NCBI RefSeq assembly: GCF_011388195.1
Contig: NZ_CP049990.1
Location: 2,728,001 to 2,792,000 of the forward strand
DNA: 64,000 nt
From: Pusillimonas sp. DMV24BSW_D
GTDB lineage: Bacteria; Pseudomonadota; Gammaproteobacteria; Burkholderiales; Burkholderiaceae_B
Direction: 5' to 3'
Shown: in pieces, positions 20,554-29,125 of the stretch
Layout of the letters: each line of letters starts with the position of its first letter
How positions within the stretch are numbered: position 1 is the first letter of the stretch
Notes under the pieces: generated by a model
What the model saw: only the letters and a program-made list of their open reading frames with translations
What the model was told of the DNA's origin: nothing
Databases searched by the model: none
Position numbers and translations under genes: made by a program

Positions 20554-21247
20554 GAACGGCTCCGCTTTCATTGCCGGAAGTTGCATCGCGATGTTCAATC
20601 ACACGCCCCGCTTCGAACACAATGGTGTCTCCTCCCAGCGCTTCGCCCTCTTCCAGCCGATGCGTTGCCATAATCACCGTCACCCCGGAATGAGCCAATT
20701 TCTTCAAAGCCTCTACCAGACGCGCACCTGACTTGGGATCTAATGCCGATGTCGGTTCATCCAGTAAAAGCACCTCGGGCTTAGTTATTAAAGTTCGCGC
20801 CAAGGCAACGCGCTGCTTCTCTCCGCCCGAGAGCTGATCTGCCTCGCGGTCAGCGTAGCTTTCATTCAAGTCGGCCAGAACCAACACTTCATTTACACGA
20901 TCGTGATCAGCTTTAGTGATTTTGCCATTGGCAAAACGCGCCGCCGTCAGAAGGTTGTGGGATACCGTCCCCTCGAACATCGCTGGTGCTTGAAACGCAA
21001 ACCCCACGCATGTTCTAAGTTGGCGAACCGGGTACTGCTCAATCGGCCTGCCTTTAAACAGAATCTCGCCGGAAACCGGACTTTCCAGACGATTCAGCAA
21101 ACGCAAAAACGAAGTTTTACCGCTGCCGCTACTACCGATCAAACAGGTTGGCCGGCCCGCGCGCAACTTCAGCGTGATGTTGTGCAGTACGATCCGTTTC
21201 TGGCGTTCGTGCACCACATCACGCAATTCAAAAGCGAATTCACTCAT
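20546..21247 (-). CDS. fetA: FetA-like ABC exporter ATPase
   Basis: A 233-residue ATPase with Walker A GSSGSGKTS (38-46), signature LSGGEKQRVALARTL and Walker B VLLLDEPTSALD. It pairs with the fetB permease that overlaps its end. The predicted role is metal (iron) export or homeostasis. It is 11 bases after the aldo/keto reductase gene, so the three may be one transcript. Confidence 0.88.
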   Translation of the reverse strand: MSEFAFELRDVVHERQKRIVLHNITLKLRAGRPTCLIGSSGSGKTSFLRLLNRLESPVSGEILFKGRPIEQYPVRQLRTCVGFAFQAPAMFEGTVSHNLLTAARFANGKITKADHDRVNEVLVLADLNESYADREADQLSGGEKQRVALARTLITKPEVLLLDEPTSALDPKSGARLVEALKKLAHSGVTVIMATHRLEEGEALGGDTIVFEAGRVIEHRDATSGNESGAVHV

Positions 21248-21258
21248 GGAGTTACGCT

Positions 21259-22308
21259 TTACGGCGCCGGGTTAGGGTATTTCAGGTGGATTGCGTCGAT
21301 TTCGGCCAACACGTCGTCGGTTAAGGTCACGCTCAAGCTATCAATATTTTCCTTGAGCTGCCCCAGCGAAGTTGCACCCACCAAATTACTTACCGTAAAC
21401 GGCCGCGTATTTACAAAAGCCAACGCCAATTGTGCAGGGGTTAAGCCCGCCTTCTTGGCCAACGCAACATACGCCGAGGTCGCCGCGACTGCTTGCGGAT
21501 TGGTGTAGCGAACGAAGCGCTCGAACAAAGTAATACGGGCCCCTTCCGGGCGTGCCCCACCCTCATACTTGCCGGTTAGCGTACCAAAGCCCAAAGGAGA
21601 ATACGCCAGAAGCCCCACTTTGTCGCGATGCGCAAATTCGGCCAGCCCCACTTCAAAAGTGCGGTTCAGCAGGTTATAGGGGTTCTGAATGGACACGATG
21701 CGTTCCAAACCAAGTCGTTCAGCCGCACTTAAGAACCGTGCCACGCCCCAAGGTGTTTCGTTGGACACCCCAATATGGCGAACCTTGCCTTGTTTCACAA
21801 AATCACTGAGCACCTCAAGGGTTTCCTCAATGGGGACGGTATGGGGCTCATCTTCCCAGGGATACGTATGACGGCCGAAGGTAATAGTGCTGCGATCAGG
21901 CCAATGCAACTGATACAAGTCGACGTAATCTGTTTGCAAGCGCTGCAAACTATCGTTCAGCGCCTCCGTTAAGTTGGGGCGATCGAACTGGTTAGTCGCA
22001 CCGCGAATATGGCTGGGACGCCCGGCCTGACGCGACGGCCCGGCAATTTTGGTTGCCAGGAAAATTTTGTCGCGTAAGCCTGTTTTCTTTAACCAAGTGC
22101 CAATATAGCGTTCGGTGCTCCCTTGCGTTTCGGCTTTGGGCGGTACGGGATACATTTCCGCTGTATCGAACAGATTCACGCCCTGCTCGAACGCGTAATC
22201 CATTTGCTCATGCGCCTGTGCTTCATTGTTCTGCTCGCCCCAGGTCATGGTACCCAGACCGATTGCACTCACTTCAACATGTGTTTGTCCTAGCTTGCGA
22301 TACTGCAT
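21259..22308 (-). CDS. tas: Tas-like NADP(H)-dependent aldo/keto reductase
   Basis: A 349-residue aldo/keto reductase of the Tas/YghZ-like type. The catalytic tetrad is visible: Asp in NLFDTAEMYPVP with Tyr in the same motif, Lys in FLATKIAG, His in YQLHWPDR. NADPH-binding residues lie near NLVGATSLGQLKENIDS. ATG 22308 has AAGGAG seven bases upstream; the GTG two codons earlier overlaps that site. It reduces aldehydes or ketones; physiological substrate unknown. Confidence 0.9.
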   Translation of the reverse strand: MQYRKLGQTHVEVSAIGLGTMTWGEQNNEAQAHEQMDYAFEQGVNLFDTAEMYPVPPKAETQGSTERYIGTWLKKTGLRDKIFLATKIAGPSRQAGRPSHIRGATNQFDRPNLTEALNDSLQRLQTDYVDLYQLHWPDRSTITFGRHTYPWEDEPHTVPIEETLEVLSDFVKQGKVRHIGVSNETPWGVARFLSAAERLGLERIVSIQNPYNLLNRTFEVGLAEFAHRDKVGLLAYSPLGFGTLTGKYEGGARPEGARITLFERFVRYTNPQAVAATSAYVALAKKAGLTPAQLALAFVNTRPFTVSNLVGATSLGQLKENIDSLSVTLTDDVLAEIDAIHLKYPNPAP

Positions 22309-22398
22309 TGTCACTCCTTGCGGATCTACGATACGTAACTTTTATGCATTGTATCCGCTAACACAGCCCTTCGCCCTACGAGAGAACTGCAGACAAGC

Positions 22399-22860
22399 TT
22401 AAGCGAAATTACCCCAAATCTTCTTCAACAACCTCTGAAACTCGTGTTGCTCCTTGATCGTTAACCCCTTCACTGAGCGCTCATAAATAGCCCAGGCCGG
22501 TGGCAAGACCTTGTGGAACTGCTTTTCTCCGGCAGGCAATAAATGGATCTCCAGCACACGTTGGTCGGTTGCGCTGGGCTCCCGGCGCACATAACCGGCT
22601 TTTTCCATCACAGTAAGGGCGCGCGACAAGGTCGCCTGATCCACGCCTGCCGCATTGGCCAGTGCACTAATACCCAAGCCATCGGTTTCACGCAAAAATG
22701 CCAGCACACGCCAGTGAAGCAGCGTCATGCCGTGCTCACGCAATAAAACCTGGAAATCGGCATTAACAGCACCCGTAGTGCGATTAAGCACATAGGGCAT
22801 AAACGTTTCATGGCCTTGATATGTTTGCGTAAAATCTTGCTCTTGTTTCGTGGATTTCAC
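22399..22860 (-). CDS. MarR-family regulator of the opine-type operon
   Basis: About 153 residues with a winged helix (LHWRVLAFLRETDGLGISALANAAGVDQATLSRALTVMEKAGYVRREPSATDQR). GTG 22860, twenty bases after the end of the permease gene, is a better start than a TTG inside that gene. As the last gene of the opine-dehydrogenase-like operon it is the obvious regulator; the 14-bp palindrome before the first gene (28277-28290) is a candidate operator. The ligand is presumably the transported or oxidised compound. Confidence 0.85.
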   Translation of the reverse strand: MKSTKQEQDFTQTYQGHETFMPYVLNRTTGAVNADFQVLLREHGMTLLHWRVLAFLRETDGLGISALANAAGVDQATLSRALTVMEKAGYVRREPSATDQRVLEIHLLPAGEKQFHKVLPPAWAIYERSVKGLTIKEQHEFQRLLKKIWGNFA

Positions 22861-22879
22861 TTTCTTTGCCCGATTCTGA

Positions 22880-23632
22880 TTATCCGCTACGGTCGACAAC
22901 TCGTTGTAGCGTGCCAATCAGCCAGTTTAACGCCAAGCCTACAATACAAATCCAAACCAACGGAACAAACATATCCAAAGTTCGATAAGCACGGGCGGCA
23001 ACGGTTAGCATGTGTCCCAAGCCGTCGGTGGACGCAATCATTTCAGCCAGAAAAACCACCACACAAGCAATCACACCCGCGACGCGCACACCAGCCAGAA
23101 CCGTTGGAACGATCGACGGTAGCGTCACCTTCCACAAACAAGCAATGTTCGACGTACCTGCCGCACGGGCAGACCAAATCAATTTGCGATCGACCGCACG
23201 TGCTGCCGACCACGTTGCCATAAGAACGGGAAACAAGGCATCAGCAACAATCAACGCTACTTTCGACGCATTTTCGAAACCGAAAATCAGGATAAGGGCC
23301 GGATACAGAGCAATCTTGGGAATGGGCGCCAGCAAACGCACCAGGGCGTCAAGCAGTGCCGCACTAAAGCGCGATAATTGTGCCGCCAGCCCCAGTACCA
23401 CGCCCAACACAACCGCCAGGCTTAACCCAATGGCTAACCGGTACAAGGTAATACCAAAATTGCCCCAAAACTCCGCGCTTGCCGCCTGTTCCAGCAAGCG
23501 AACGACAATATCGGACGGCGCAGGCAAAAGTTGTGGCTCGATCAGCCCCGCCCGGCACACAACTTCCCAAACGACCAACACAAACAACGGGGAAATACAT
23601 AAACGCCCCCAACCCATCATGGTTTGAGTCAT
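22880..23632 (-). CDS. NitT/TauT-type ABC permease (second)
   Basis: A 250-residue SsuC/TauC-like permease with about six membrane segments and the loop WSARAAGTSNIACLWKVTLPSIVPTVLAGVRVA. Its ATG overlaps the stop of the preceding permease (ATGA at 23629-23632), so it is preferred over a start nine codons upstream. Two different permeases imply a heterodimeric channel; most SsuC-type systems use one permease gene. Confidence 0.88.
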   Translation of the reverse strand: MTQTMMGWGRLCISPLFVLVVWEVVCRAGLIEPQLLPAPSDIVVRLLEQAASAEFWGNFGITLYRLAIGLSLAVVLGVVLGLAAQLSRFSAALLDALVRLLAPIPKIALYPALILIFGFENASKVALIVADALFPVLMATWSAARAVDRKLIWSARAAGTSNIACLWKVTLPSIVPTVLAGVRVAGVIACVVVFLAEMIASTDGLGHMLTVAARAYRTLDMFVPLVWICIVGLALNWLIGTLQRVVDRSG

Positions 23633-24420
23633 GCGCCCCCCTCGTTTGAATCGGCCCAACGGGTTAAATATCGCCGAACACGCTCGAACACGGCATCAAG
23701 CACAAAACCCAGTATTGCCAACACCAGGATGGCGGCATAAACCGTTGCATACTGCGCCATGTCCATGGATGTGAATAATAAATTCCCCACCCCTTCCTGG
23801 CGCGCAATCATTTCCGACGACACCATCACAATCAGGGCCATCACCACCCCAACCCGGCAACCAATCATGATTTCAGGTAACGCAGCCGGCAAAATTACCT
23901 TGAACAAGCGGGCCACCGGCCCCATGCCCATCGCTTGCGCAACCCACACCAATTTACGCTCAACACGGCATGCTCCCTGGTAACTATGGTAAAGCACGGG
24001 CAAACTCACCCCCATGGCAATCACGAAAATTTTGGAAAAGCTACCCAAACCGAACCAAAGCATCAAAATAGGCATTAACGCCGCCTTGGGCATCGGGTAA
24101 GCCAATGAAACCAAGGGGTAAAAAATTTGATAAATGATTCGGCTGCGCCCCATTGCCAGACCCAAGGGAATCGCAACCAATAAAGCCCATACATAACCTG
24201 CAAACATTCGACCAACCGACTGCAGAATTGCCCACAAAGCAGCAGGGTCGGTAATTAAAAAACGCAGTTCCTTCACTGCCGCTATTGGGCCTGGAAACGA
24301 CGTGAAACCCAAAAACCTTGACGCAGCCGACCACAGTACACCAAGAAAAAGTATTGCCAGCACAATGCCGACAGCGGGATGCTCGTACCATCGCAACGAA
24401 CGACCTGCAGCGTGCTTCAC
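23629..24420 (-). CDS. NitT/TauT-type ABC permease (first)
   Basis: A 263-residue permease of the nitrate/sulfonate/taurine type with the loop WVAQAMGMGPVARLFKVILPAALPEIMIGCRVG. The GTG start overlaps the ATPase stop (GTGA). It forms the channel together with the next gene. Substrate unknown. Confidence 0.89.
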   Translation of the reverse strand: MKHAAGRSLRWYEHPAVGIVLAILFLGVLWSAASRFLGFTSFPGPIAAVKELRFLITDPAALWAILQSVGRMFAGYVWALLVAIPLGLAMGRSRIIYQIFYPLVSLAYPMPKAALMPILMLWFGLGSFSKIFVIAMGVSLPVLYHSYQGACRVERKLVWVAQAMGMGPVARLFKVILPAALPEIMIGCRVGVVMALIVMVSSEMIARQEGVGNLLFTSMDMAQYATVYAAILVLAILGFVLDAVFERVRRYLTRWADSNEGGA

Positions 24421-25181
24421 ACGTGCTCCTTCTCGGTAAGCAGGTTTTCAAGATGAACGATGTAGTTTTGATAATCGCGGTTAAGCAACAGCTCTGCACG
24501 CACACGAGGCCGTGGCAAGTCGATATCAATGACTTCCCGAACCGAACCCGGACTACCGGTTAGTACCACCACCCTATCGGACAAATACACCGCTTCATCA
24601 ACTGCATGGGTGACGAACAACACCGTATTGCGTAGCTGTTCCCAAAGCGATAACAACTCGGCCTGCAACACCAGACGCGTGTGCGCATCCAATGCGCCGA
24701 ACGGTTCGTCCATAAGCAAAATGGCGGGTTCATAAGCCAGCGTGCGTGCAATAGCGGCCCGCTGGCGCATGCCTCCCGACAGTTCACGCGGATAAAATCC
24801 GGCATATTTATCGAGGTTGACCTTCTCGAGCCACGACAAGGCGCGTGCCTGGGCCTGCGCTTTGGGCACACCCTGTTCACGCAAACCATAGGCTACATTT
24901 CCCAGTACTGTTTTCCAGGGGAATAACGCATACTCCTGAAAAACCGGCCCGCGATCGGGGCCGGGTTGAACAATACGTTTGCCATCCACCTTAACCGCAC
25001 CCTCGGTAGGCTGCTCGAAGCCGCCCACAATGTAGAGCAAGGTGCTTTTCCCGCAACCGCTTGGCCCAAGAATCGAGACAAACTGACCTGCGGGAATCTG
25101 CAAGTCGATATCCACCAAGGCGGGATGCGCCTTGCCGCTTGCCGTTTTAAACGTTTTATTCAGGTGCTCAATACTGATCAT
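24417..25181 (-). CDS. NitT/TauT-type ABC transporter ATPase
   Basis: A 254-residue ATPase with Walker A GPSGCGKST (39-47), signature LSGGMRQRAAIARTL and Walker B ILLMDEPFGALDAHTR, diagnostic for the SsuB/TauB group. It follows the binding-protein gene with no gap and overlaps the first permease. It drives import of the ligand of the binding protein at 25182-26177. Confidence 0.91.
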   Translation of the reverse strand: MISIEHLNKTFKTASGKAHPALVDIDLQIPAGQFVSILGPSGCGKSTLLYIVGGFEQPTEGAVKVDGKRIVQPGPDRGPVFQEYALFPWKTVLGNVAYGLREQGVPKAQAQARALSWLEKVNLDKYAGFYPRELSGGMRQRAAIARTLAYEPAILLMDEPFGALDAHTRLVLQAELLSLWEQLRNTVLFVTHAVDEAVYLSDRVVVLTGSPGSVREVIDIDLPRPRVRAELLLNRDYQNYIVHLENLLTEKEHV

Positions 25182-26177
25182 TTACTTTACCGGCGCAATA
25201 ATATCGTCACGAACAAACTCTTTGATATCAAGCGATTCCTTCAAGAAACCGGCTTCATGGTAAAGGTCGAAAGTTTCCTGAATCGCATCGATATTAGGCT
25301 GCATATTCGGTTCGCGATGGAAATCTTTTGGTGTCAGCAAATATTTGGAAAATACCGCCGCCGGTGCGCGGGTAATTTCCGAAGTCACCTCAGCAGCCAA
25401 CGCGGGGTTTTCCTTTAATTTGGCCATGGCATTCTGCAAATCTTTAACATAGGCCTTGACCACTTCAGGATTGGCATCGGTATAAGCCTGGCTGCAACCT
25501 TCAAAAATCTGCACGTTGGGATTTTGTACATCCAGCAGTTTGAATAAAGGCCGCAAACCGCCTTTTTCTTCGTTCAGAACCGTGAACGGCGGAACCATGG
25601 GGCCGGCGTCAACACGCCCTGAGCGAATGGCATCGGCGGAAGGAGGAAAGCCGGTTTCAACGATTTTGACGTCTTTTTCAGGGTCAAGACCATTTTCTTT
25701 TAGCCAAAGCAGCATGTGGTAATACACACCCGAACCATACGCATTTGTACCAATCACTTTACCTTTCAAGTCTTGGGCCGATTTAATCGGACTATCTTCC
25801 TTAACCGCCCAATACACCGAAAAACTACCGGGCTCTTCCGCCGCATGTTGTGCAACGATATAAGGCTTCAAGCCGCTTTCAATATAACCTTGCGCCATCG
25901 ACATGGGCGCCATCGTTGCGCAATCAAGTACATCGGCGCGCATGGCCTGAACCATCGGAGACGTTCCCTGAAACTGCGTCCATTTAATCGTGTACTTTTT
26001 TCCTAAATCGGGGAAAAGTTCGGGGCGTTTCATCATCAGGTACTTCGACTCTTCCGCCGGAATCGTCCAGCCTACCCTTAGCTCCGGCACGTCGGCCGCT
26101 ACGGCCGGCGCGTGAACAGCGGTGGCCAACGTAGCCGTTGCCGTTGCGGCCAGTAATGCTTTGACTTTAGTTTTCAT
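25182..26177 (-). CDS. NitT/TauT-type ABC substrate-binding protein
   Basis: A 331-residue periplasmic binding protein of the SsuA/TauA type. A clear signal peptide ends about residue 28 (...VHAPAVAA). The fold landmarks are LRVGWTIPAEESKYL, QGTSPMVQAMRADVLDCATMAPMSMAQGY and LKGKVIGTNAYGSGVYYHMLL. The first codons overlap the end of the dehydrogenase gene by 11 bases. The ligand is unknown; pairing with an opine-dehydrogenase-like enzyme suggests an amino-acid conjugate or other carboxylate. Confidence 0.89.
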   Translation of the reverse strand: MKTKVKALLAATATATLATAVHAPAVAADVPELRVGWTIPAEESKYLMMKRPELFPDLGKKYTIKWTQFQGTSPMVQAMRADVLDCATMAPMSMAQGYIESGLKPYIVAQHAAEEPGSFSVYWAVKEDSPIKSAQDLKGKVIGTNAYGSGVYYHMLLWLKENGLDPEKDVKIVETGFPPSADAIRSGRVDAGPMVPPFTVLNEEKGGLRPLFKLLDVQNPNVQIFEGCSQAYTDANPEVVKAYVKDLQNAMAKLKENPALAAEVTSEITRAPAAVFSKYLLTPKDFHREPNMQPNIDAIQETFDLYHEAGFLKESLDIKEFVRDDIIAPVK

Positions 26178-27174
26178 CGCTTATTTCCTTAACAGTGGTG
26201 GAAGGAATGCTTTGGTCCAAACCAAAATGCCGTAGCATGCCCAAAGTACGTGCCAGCACATCACGCCGGTACGCGTTCAAGTCGACGCCCTCGTAAGACA
26301 AAAAACCATTTGCCGACCGCAAACCGATTTTGCCCTCATGCATATATCGTTTGATAATGTCGGGAGCGGCATATCGGGATGCGTCGAGGTTGTCGGAAAG
26401 ATAGTGGCTGGCATGGTAAAGAATATCGTTCCCACCATAATCAATGAATTCCAGCACACCAATACTGGCGAAACGAAAACCTAGGCCGTAGCGTGTCGCG
26501 CGGTCAATTTCTTCAACCGTTGCAACGCCCTCTTCAACCATACGGGCCGCCTCGTTCATAATTAAAGTTTGCAGGCGTGGCACAATGAAACCGGGCGAGC
26601 AAGCGCACTGTACAGGCACTTTACCAATGCCCGTGAGGCTCTCTTTCAATGCGTCCAGCGCTTCGCTACTGGTTTGATCGTGTGCACTGATTTCAACCAA
26701 CGGAATGACGTAGGCGGGATTCAACCAGTGCGCATTCATGAAACGCCGCGGATGAGTCACCATACCGGCAAGTTCCGAGGCAAGCATGGTGGACGTCGTG
26801 GACGCAATAATGGCCGTGTCCGGCGCGCTCTCGCATATACGTTTCAAGGCATCGCGTTTAGCCTCGAGCGTTTCGGGCACGCCTTCATAAATAATTCCGG
26901 CGGTTTTCAATACGTCGCCGGCATGAGCCAAATCAACAATATCAATACGCCGGCGAATTGAAGCGACTTGGTCTGCACTAAATAATTCGAGATCGGCTAA
27001 TTGTTGCAAGGCCGTAATCAGTTCTTGGTCGATCTCCTCCGACAACGCCTGAAATTGTCCGGCATCACGCGGCTTGAAATCCACAACGGCGACGCTTTGC
27101 CCACGAATGGCATAGGCCAAAGCAATGCCCCTGCCCATGCGTCCCGCACCAATTGCAATAATAGATGCAGCCAT
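26167..27174 (-). CDS. 3-hydroxyacyl-CoA-dehydrogenase-family NAD-dependent dehydrogenase
   Basis: A 335-residue protein with a Rossmann start GAGRMGRG (9-16), catalytic-type His149 in NAHWLNPAYVIPLVEIS and the C-terminal helical domain with CSPGFIVPRLQTLIMNEAARM and FIDYGGNDILYHAS. This subgroup includes carnitine and L-gulonate dehydrogenases, so the substrate need not be a CoA ester. It is two bases after the opine-dehydrogenase-like gene and overlaps the binding-protein gene. It may oxidise the hydroxy acid produced by its neighbour's reaction, which is inference. Confidence 0.87.
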   Translation of the reverse strand: MAASIIAIGAGRMGRGIALAYAIRGQSVAVVDFKPRDAGQFQALSEEIDQELITALQQLADLELFSADQVASIRRRIDIVDLAHAGDVLKTAGIIYEGVPETLEAKRDALKRICESAPDTAIIASTTSTMLASELAGMVTHPRRFMNAHWLNPAYVIPLVEISAHDQTSSEALDALKESLTGIGKVPVQCACSPGFIVPRLQTLIMNEAARMVEEGVATVEEIDRATRYGLGFRFASIGVLEFIDYGGNDILYHASHYLSDNLDASRYAAPDIIKRYMHEGKIGLRSANGFLSYEGVDLNAYRRDVLARTLGMLRHFGLDQSIPSTTVKEISDEN

Positions 27175-27176
27175 AT

Positions 27177-28253
27177 TCAGTGCTTTCCGGTAACCAGCAT
27201 TTCACGCAAATCATCTTTACCCAGACTTGCCAAACCCAGCGTTGCAAGCGAACGCGGCCCTTTACGCAGATCTTGCCCGACAATGCCGCCGGCAATAGCC
27301 AGCAACCCTTGGCTAATCGGCGCATCGACATTGGCCCAGTCTCCGACCGAAGCCTGAAACGATAAACCCAGCATCGTGTCTTCGGTCATGTAACGATGGT
27401 GGTGTAAATCGATATGTTCACGCCAATCGCCGCTTTTCACCAACTTTTTATGCACATTCCCATACATCCATTTGTCACTGTTGTAATGATCAGCCAAAGG
27501 GAAATGAGGTGCGCCGTAACCCAGCGCTTCGCGGATGGCAATGCGCTCCAGATCGAGCTTGTCGGTTACTGACCGGACCGCAGGTTGCGTACCTTCGTTA
27601 TGAATGTCCCACGCTTCGAAATGCTGCAAGGGCGCTGCGTTCATCAGAATAAGTGGGGGATGGATAATAGGGCCCGCGTTCATCAACGCACCCGACATGG
27701 CATCTTCACACGGCTCGATCACCGGGAACGCTTCACGAATGACGCTTAAACCATGCTCGGTTCGAGCGGCTGGGTACACCCCGGTGGGCAGCCGGGTTGC
27801 CCGCGTGGTGATCGCAACCGTATTAGGCCCATGTTTACGCACCAGCCATGGCAATGTGCCTGTTTCCGCCCAGGTTACTTCGGCTTTATTACCCGCCGCT
27901 TTCACCGCTTCCGCCATAATGAAGCTGCCGAACGTGCCGGGCGGCAGGTACACAACCTGCCCATCGGTTAAATGTGGCGCCATCGCATGCGCGATATCCA
28001 GTTGTGCAAGAGCCGGGGTGGGAATAACGATGAGCTGCGCGCCTTTCAATGCCTCGGAAATATCCGTGCATACATGCGCGATTCGGATATCGCGCTGGCC
28101 TTCTTCGTCTTTTACAGTAATGCAACCACTGTCAATAACGGGCTGCAACGCGGCGGTATCCCGCCGCCAGAAACTAACCTCGTGCCCAGCTTCGCTTAGG
28201 TCTGCGGCAGCCGCATAACAACCATGACCACCCCCCAAAACTGCTACTTTCAT
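27177..28253 (-). CDS. NAD/NADP octopine/nopaline dehydrogenase-family protein
   Basis: A 358-residue opine dehydrogenase fold. The N-terminal Rossmann domain begins VAVLGGGHGCYAAAADL; the C-terminal domain carries the conserved NAGPIIHPP with His198, the catalytic-base position of the family. Known members reversibly join an amino acid and an oxo acid or release them from an opine. It is the first gene of a seven-gene overlapping operon with a second dehydrogenase, a complete importer and a MarR regulator, which points to catabolism of an imported secondary amine or related acid. The substrate cannot be named. Confidence 0.87.
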   Translation of the reverse strand: MKVAVLGGGHGCYAAAADLSEAGHEVSFWRRDTAALQPVIDSGCITVKDEEGQRDIRIAHVCTDISEALKGAQLIVIPTPALAQLDIAHAMAPHLTDGQVVYLPPGTFGSFIMAEAVKAAGNKAEVTWAETGTLPWLVRKHGPNTVAITTRATRLPTGVYPAARTEHGLSVIREAFPVIEPCEDAMSGALMNAGPIIHPPLILMNAAPLQHFEAWDIHNEGTQPAVRSVTDKLDLERIAIREALGYGAPHFPLADHYNSDKWMYGNVHKKLVKSGDWREHIDLHHHRYMTEDTMLGLSFQASVGDWANVDAPISQGLLAIAGGIVGQDLRKGPRSLATLGLASLGKDDLREMLVTGKH

Positions 28254-28276
28254 TCCAACTCCCTGTTAGCAAAATA

Positions 28277-28290
28277 TATGCAGATGCATA
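28277..28290. promoter_or_regulatory. Palindrome before the opine-type operon (putative MarR operator)
   Basis: TATGCA-GA-TGCATA is a perfect 14-bp inverted repeat centred about 30 bases before the ATG at 28253. Size and position suit a MarR-family operator that blocks ribosome-proximal transcription. The MarR gene at the end of the same operon is the natural partner. Confidence 0.5.
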
Positions 28291-28398
28291 CAATGAGTTA
28301 ACAGTAAGGGATTTGGAACTCAACCAACAATAAGGGTTAGTGCGGATTTTGCCAAAAAACGGGATGGGGATTTCCCGAATCGGGAAAACGGTGTCCTC

Positions 28399-28869
28399 TT
28401 AATACATTGACGCAACGACAACAATAACCAGACCCAGGACCATGTTGACGGTAACCCATTTACGTACCCGAGACAGCGCCGCAGCAGCCGATGGCCAATC
28501 TGCCGTGGAGACTGCCTCAACCATGGGCGGATAAAACCTGAAACGAATCACGAAAAAGATCACAACCATGACAACGCCCAACGTAGCCATAATTGTCCAG
28601 GCCAAGGGCATATTAAACTCCATGCCTGCCTGCACCATAACTTTGGCTGCCCTGCCAATCATCCATAACCCCGTCGCCAACACAATCAAGGCAGCCCAAA
28701 GTACATGGCCAAAAAACCGTTTTAAGACACTGCACATGAGCGCGAGCCGGGTGGGCGGATCAAATTCAGTTAATGAGGGGCGCAAATAAAAATGCGCAAA
28801 CACCATACCGCCAACCCATAGAACCACTGCCAGAACATGCAGCGTTTTTAATAATGCGTCTAAAACCAT
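28399..28869 (-). CDS. CopD-like integral membrane protein
   Basis: A 156-residue protein with four membrane segments and an early conserved LHVLAVVLWVGGMVFAHFYLRP, as in the CopD/YozB-like family. Conserved histidines in the first helix (LHVLAV and FAHFY) suggest metal or haem contact, but the function is not established. Divergence from copper genes and standing alone mean a copper role should not be assumed. It reads toward the opine-type operon, whose first gene is 145 bases further on. Confidence 0.75.
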   Translation of the reverse strand: MVLDALLKTLHVLAVVLWVGGMVFAHFYLRPSLTEFDPPTRLALMCSVLKRFFGHVLWAALIVLATGLWMIGRAAKVMVQAGMEFNMPLAWTIMATLGVVMVVIFFVIRFRFYPPMVEAVSTADWPSAAAALSRVRKWVTVNMVLGLVIVVVASMY

Positions 28870-28910
28870 GTGGCCACCTCTTTAAGCGTTAGGGTCTAGC
28901 GTACCAAAAG

Positions 28911-28947
28911 AAAAACCCGCAAGGGTAATTACCTTTGCGGGTTTTTG
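28911..28947 (-). terminator. Rho-independent terminator after tRNA-Ser
   Basis: AAAAACCCGCAA pairs with TTGCGGGTTTTT around a short GGTAATTACC-type centre, with A-runs and T-runs on both sides, so it can act in both directions. It lies just downstream of tRNA-Ser and before the CopD-like gene. Confidence 0.85.
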
Positions 28948-28969
28948 AAAACCAAGTGCCAAAAAGTTC

Positions 28970-29062
28970 TGGCGGAGATGGAGGGATTCGAACCCTCGAT
29001 ACGGGTATAAGCCGTATGCTCCCTTAGCAGGGGAGTACCTTCAACCACTCGGCCACATCTCC
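28970..29062 (-). tRNA. serX: tRNA-Ser(GCU)
   Basis: On the minus strand the acceptor arms GGAGATG and CATCTCC pair, followed by discriminator G and an encoded CCA. The anticodon loop CCTGCTAAG gives anticodon GCT, read as serine AGC/AGU. A long variable arm (CATACGGCTTATACCCGTATC) and GGTTCGAATCC T-arm fit a class II serine tRNA of 93 nt. The gene lies between lysC and the terminator. The symbol is conventional only. Confidence 0.97.
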
Positions 29063-29125
29063 AGTTAAGCTCAATATTCTAGCATAAGAATACGCACTTA
29101 ATTCGCGCCTTAGAGGTGAAACTTC

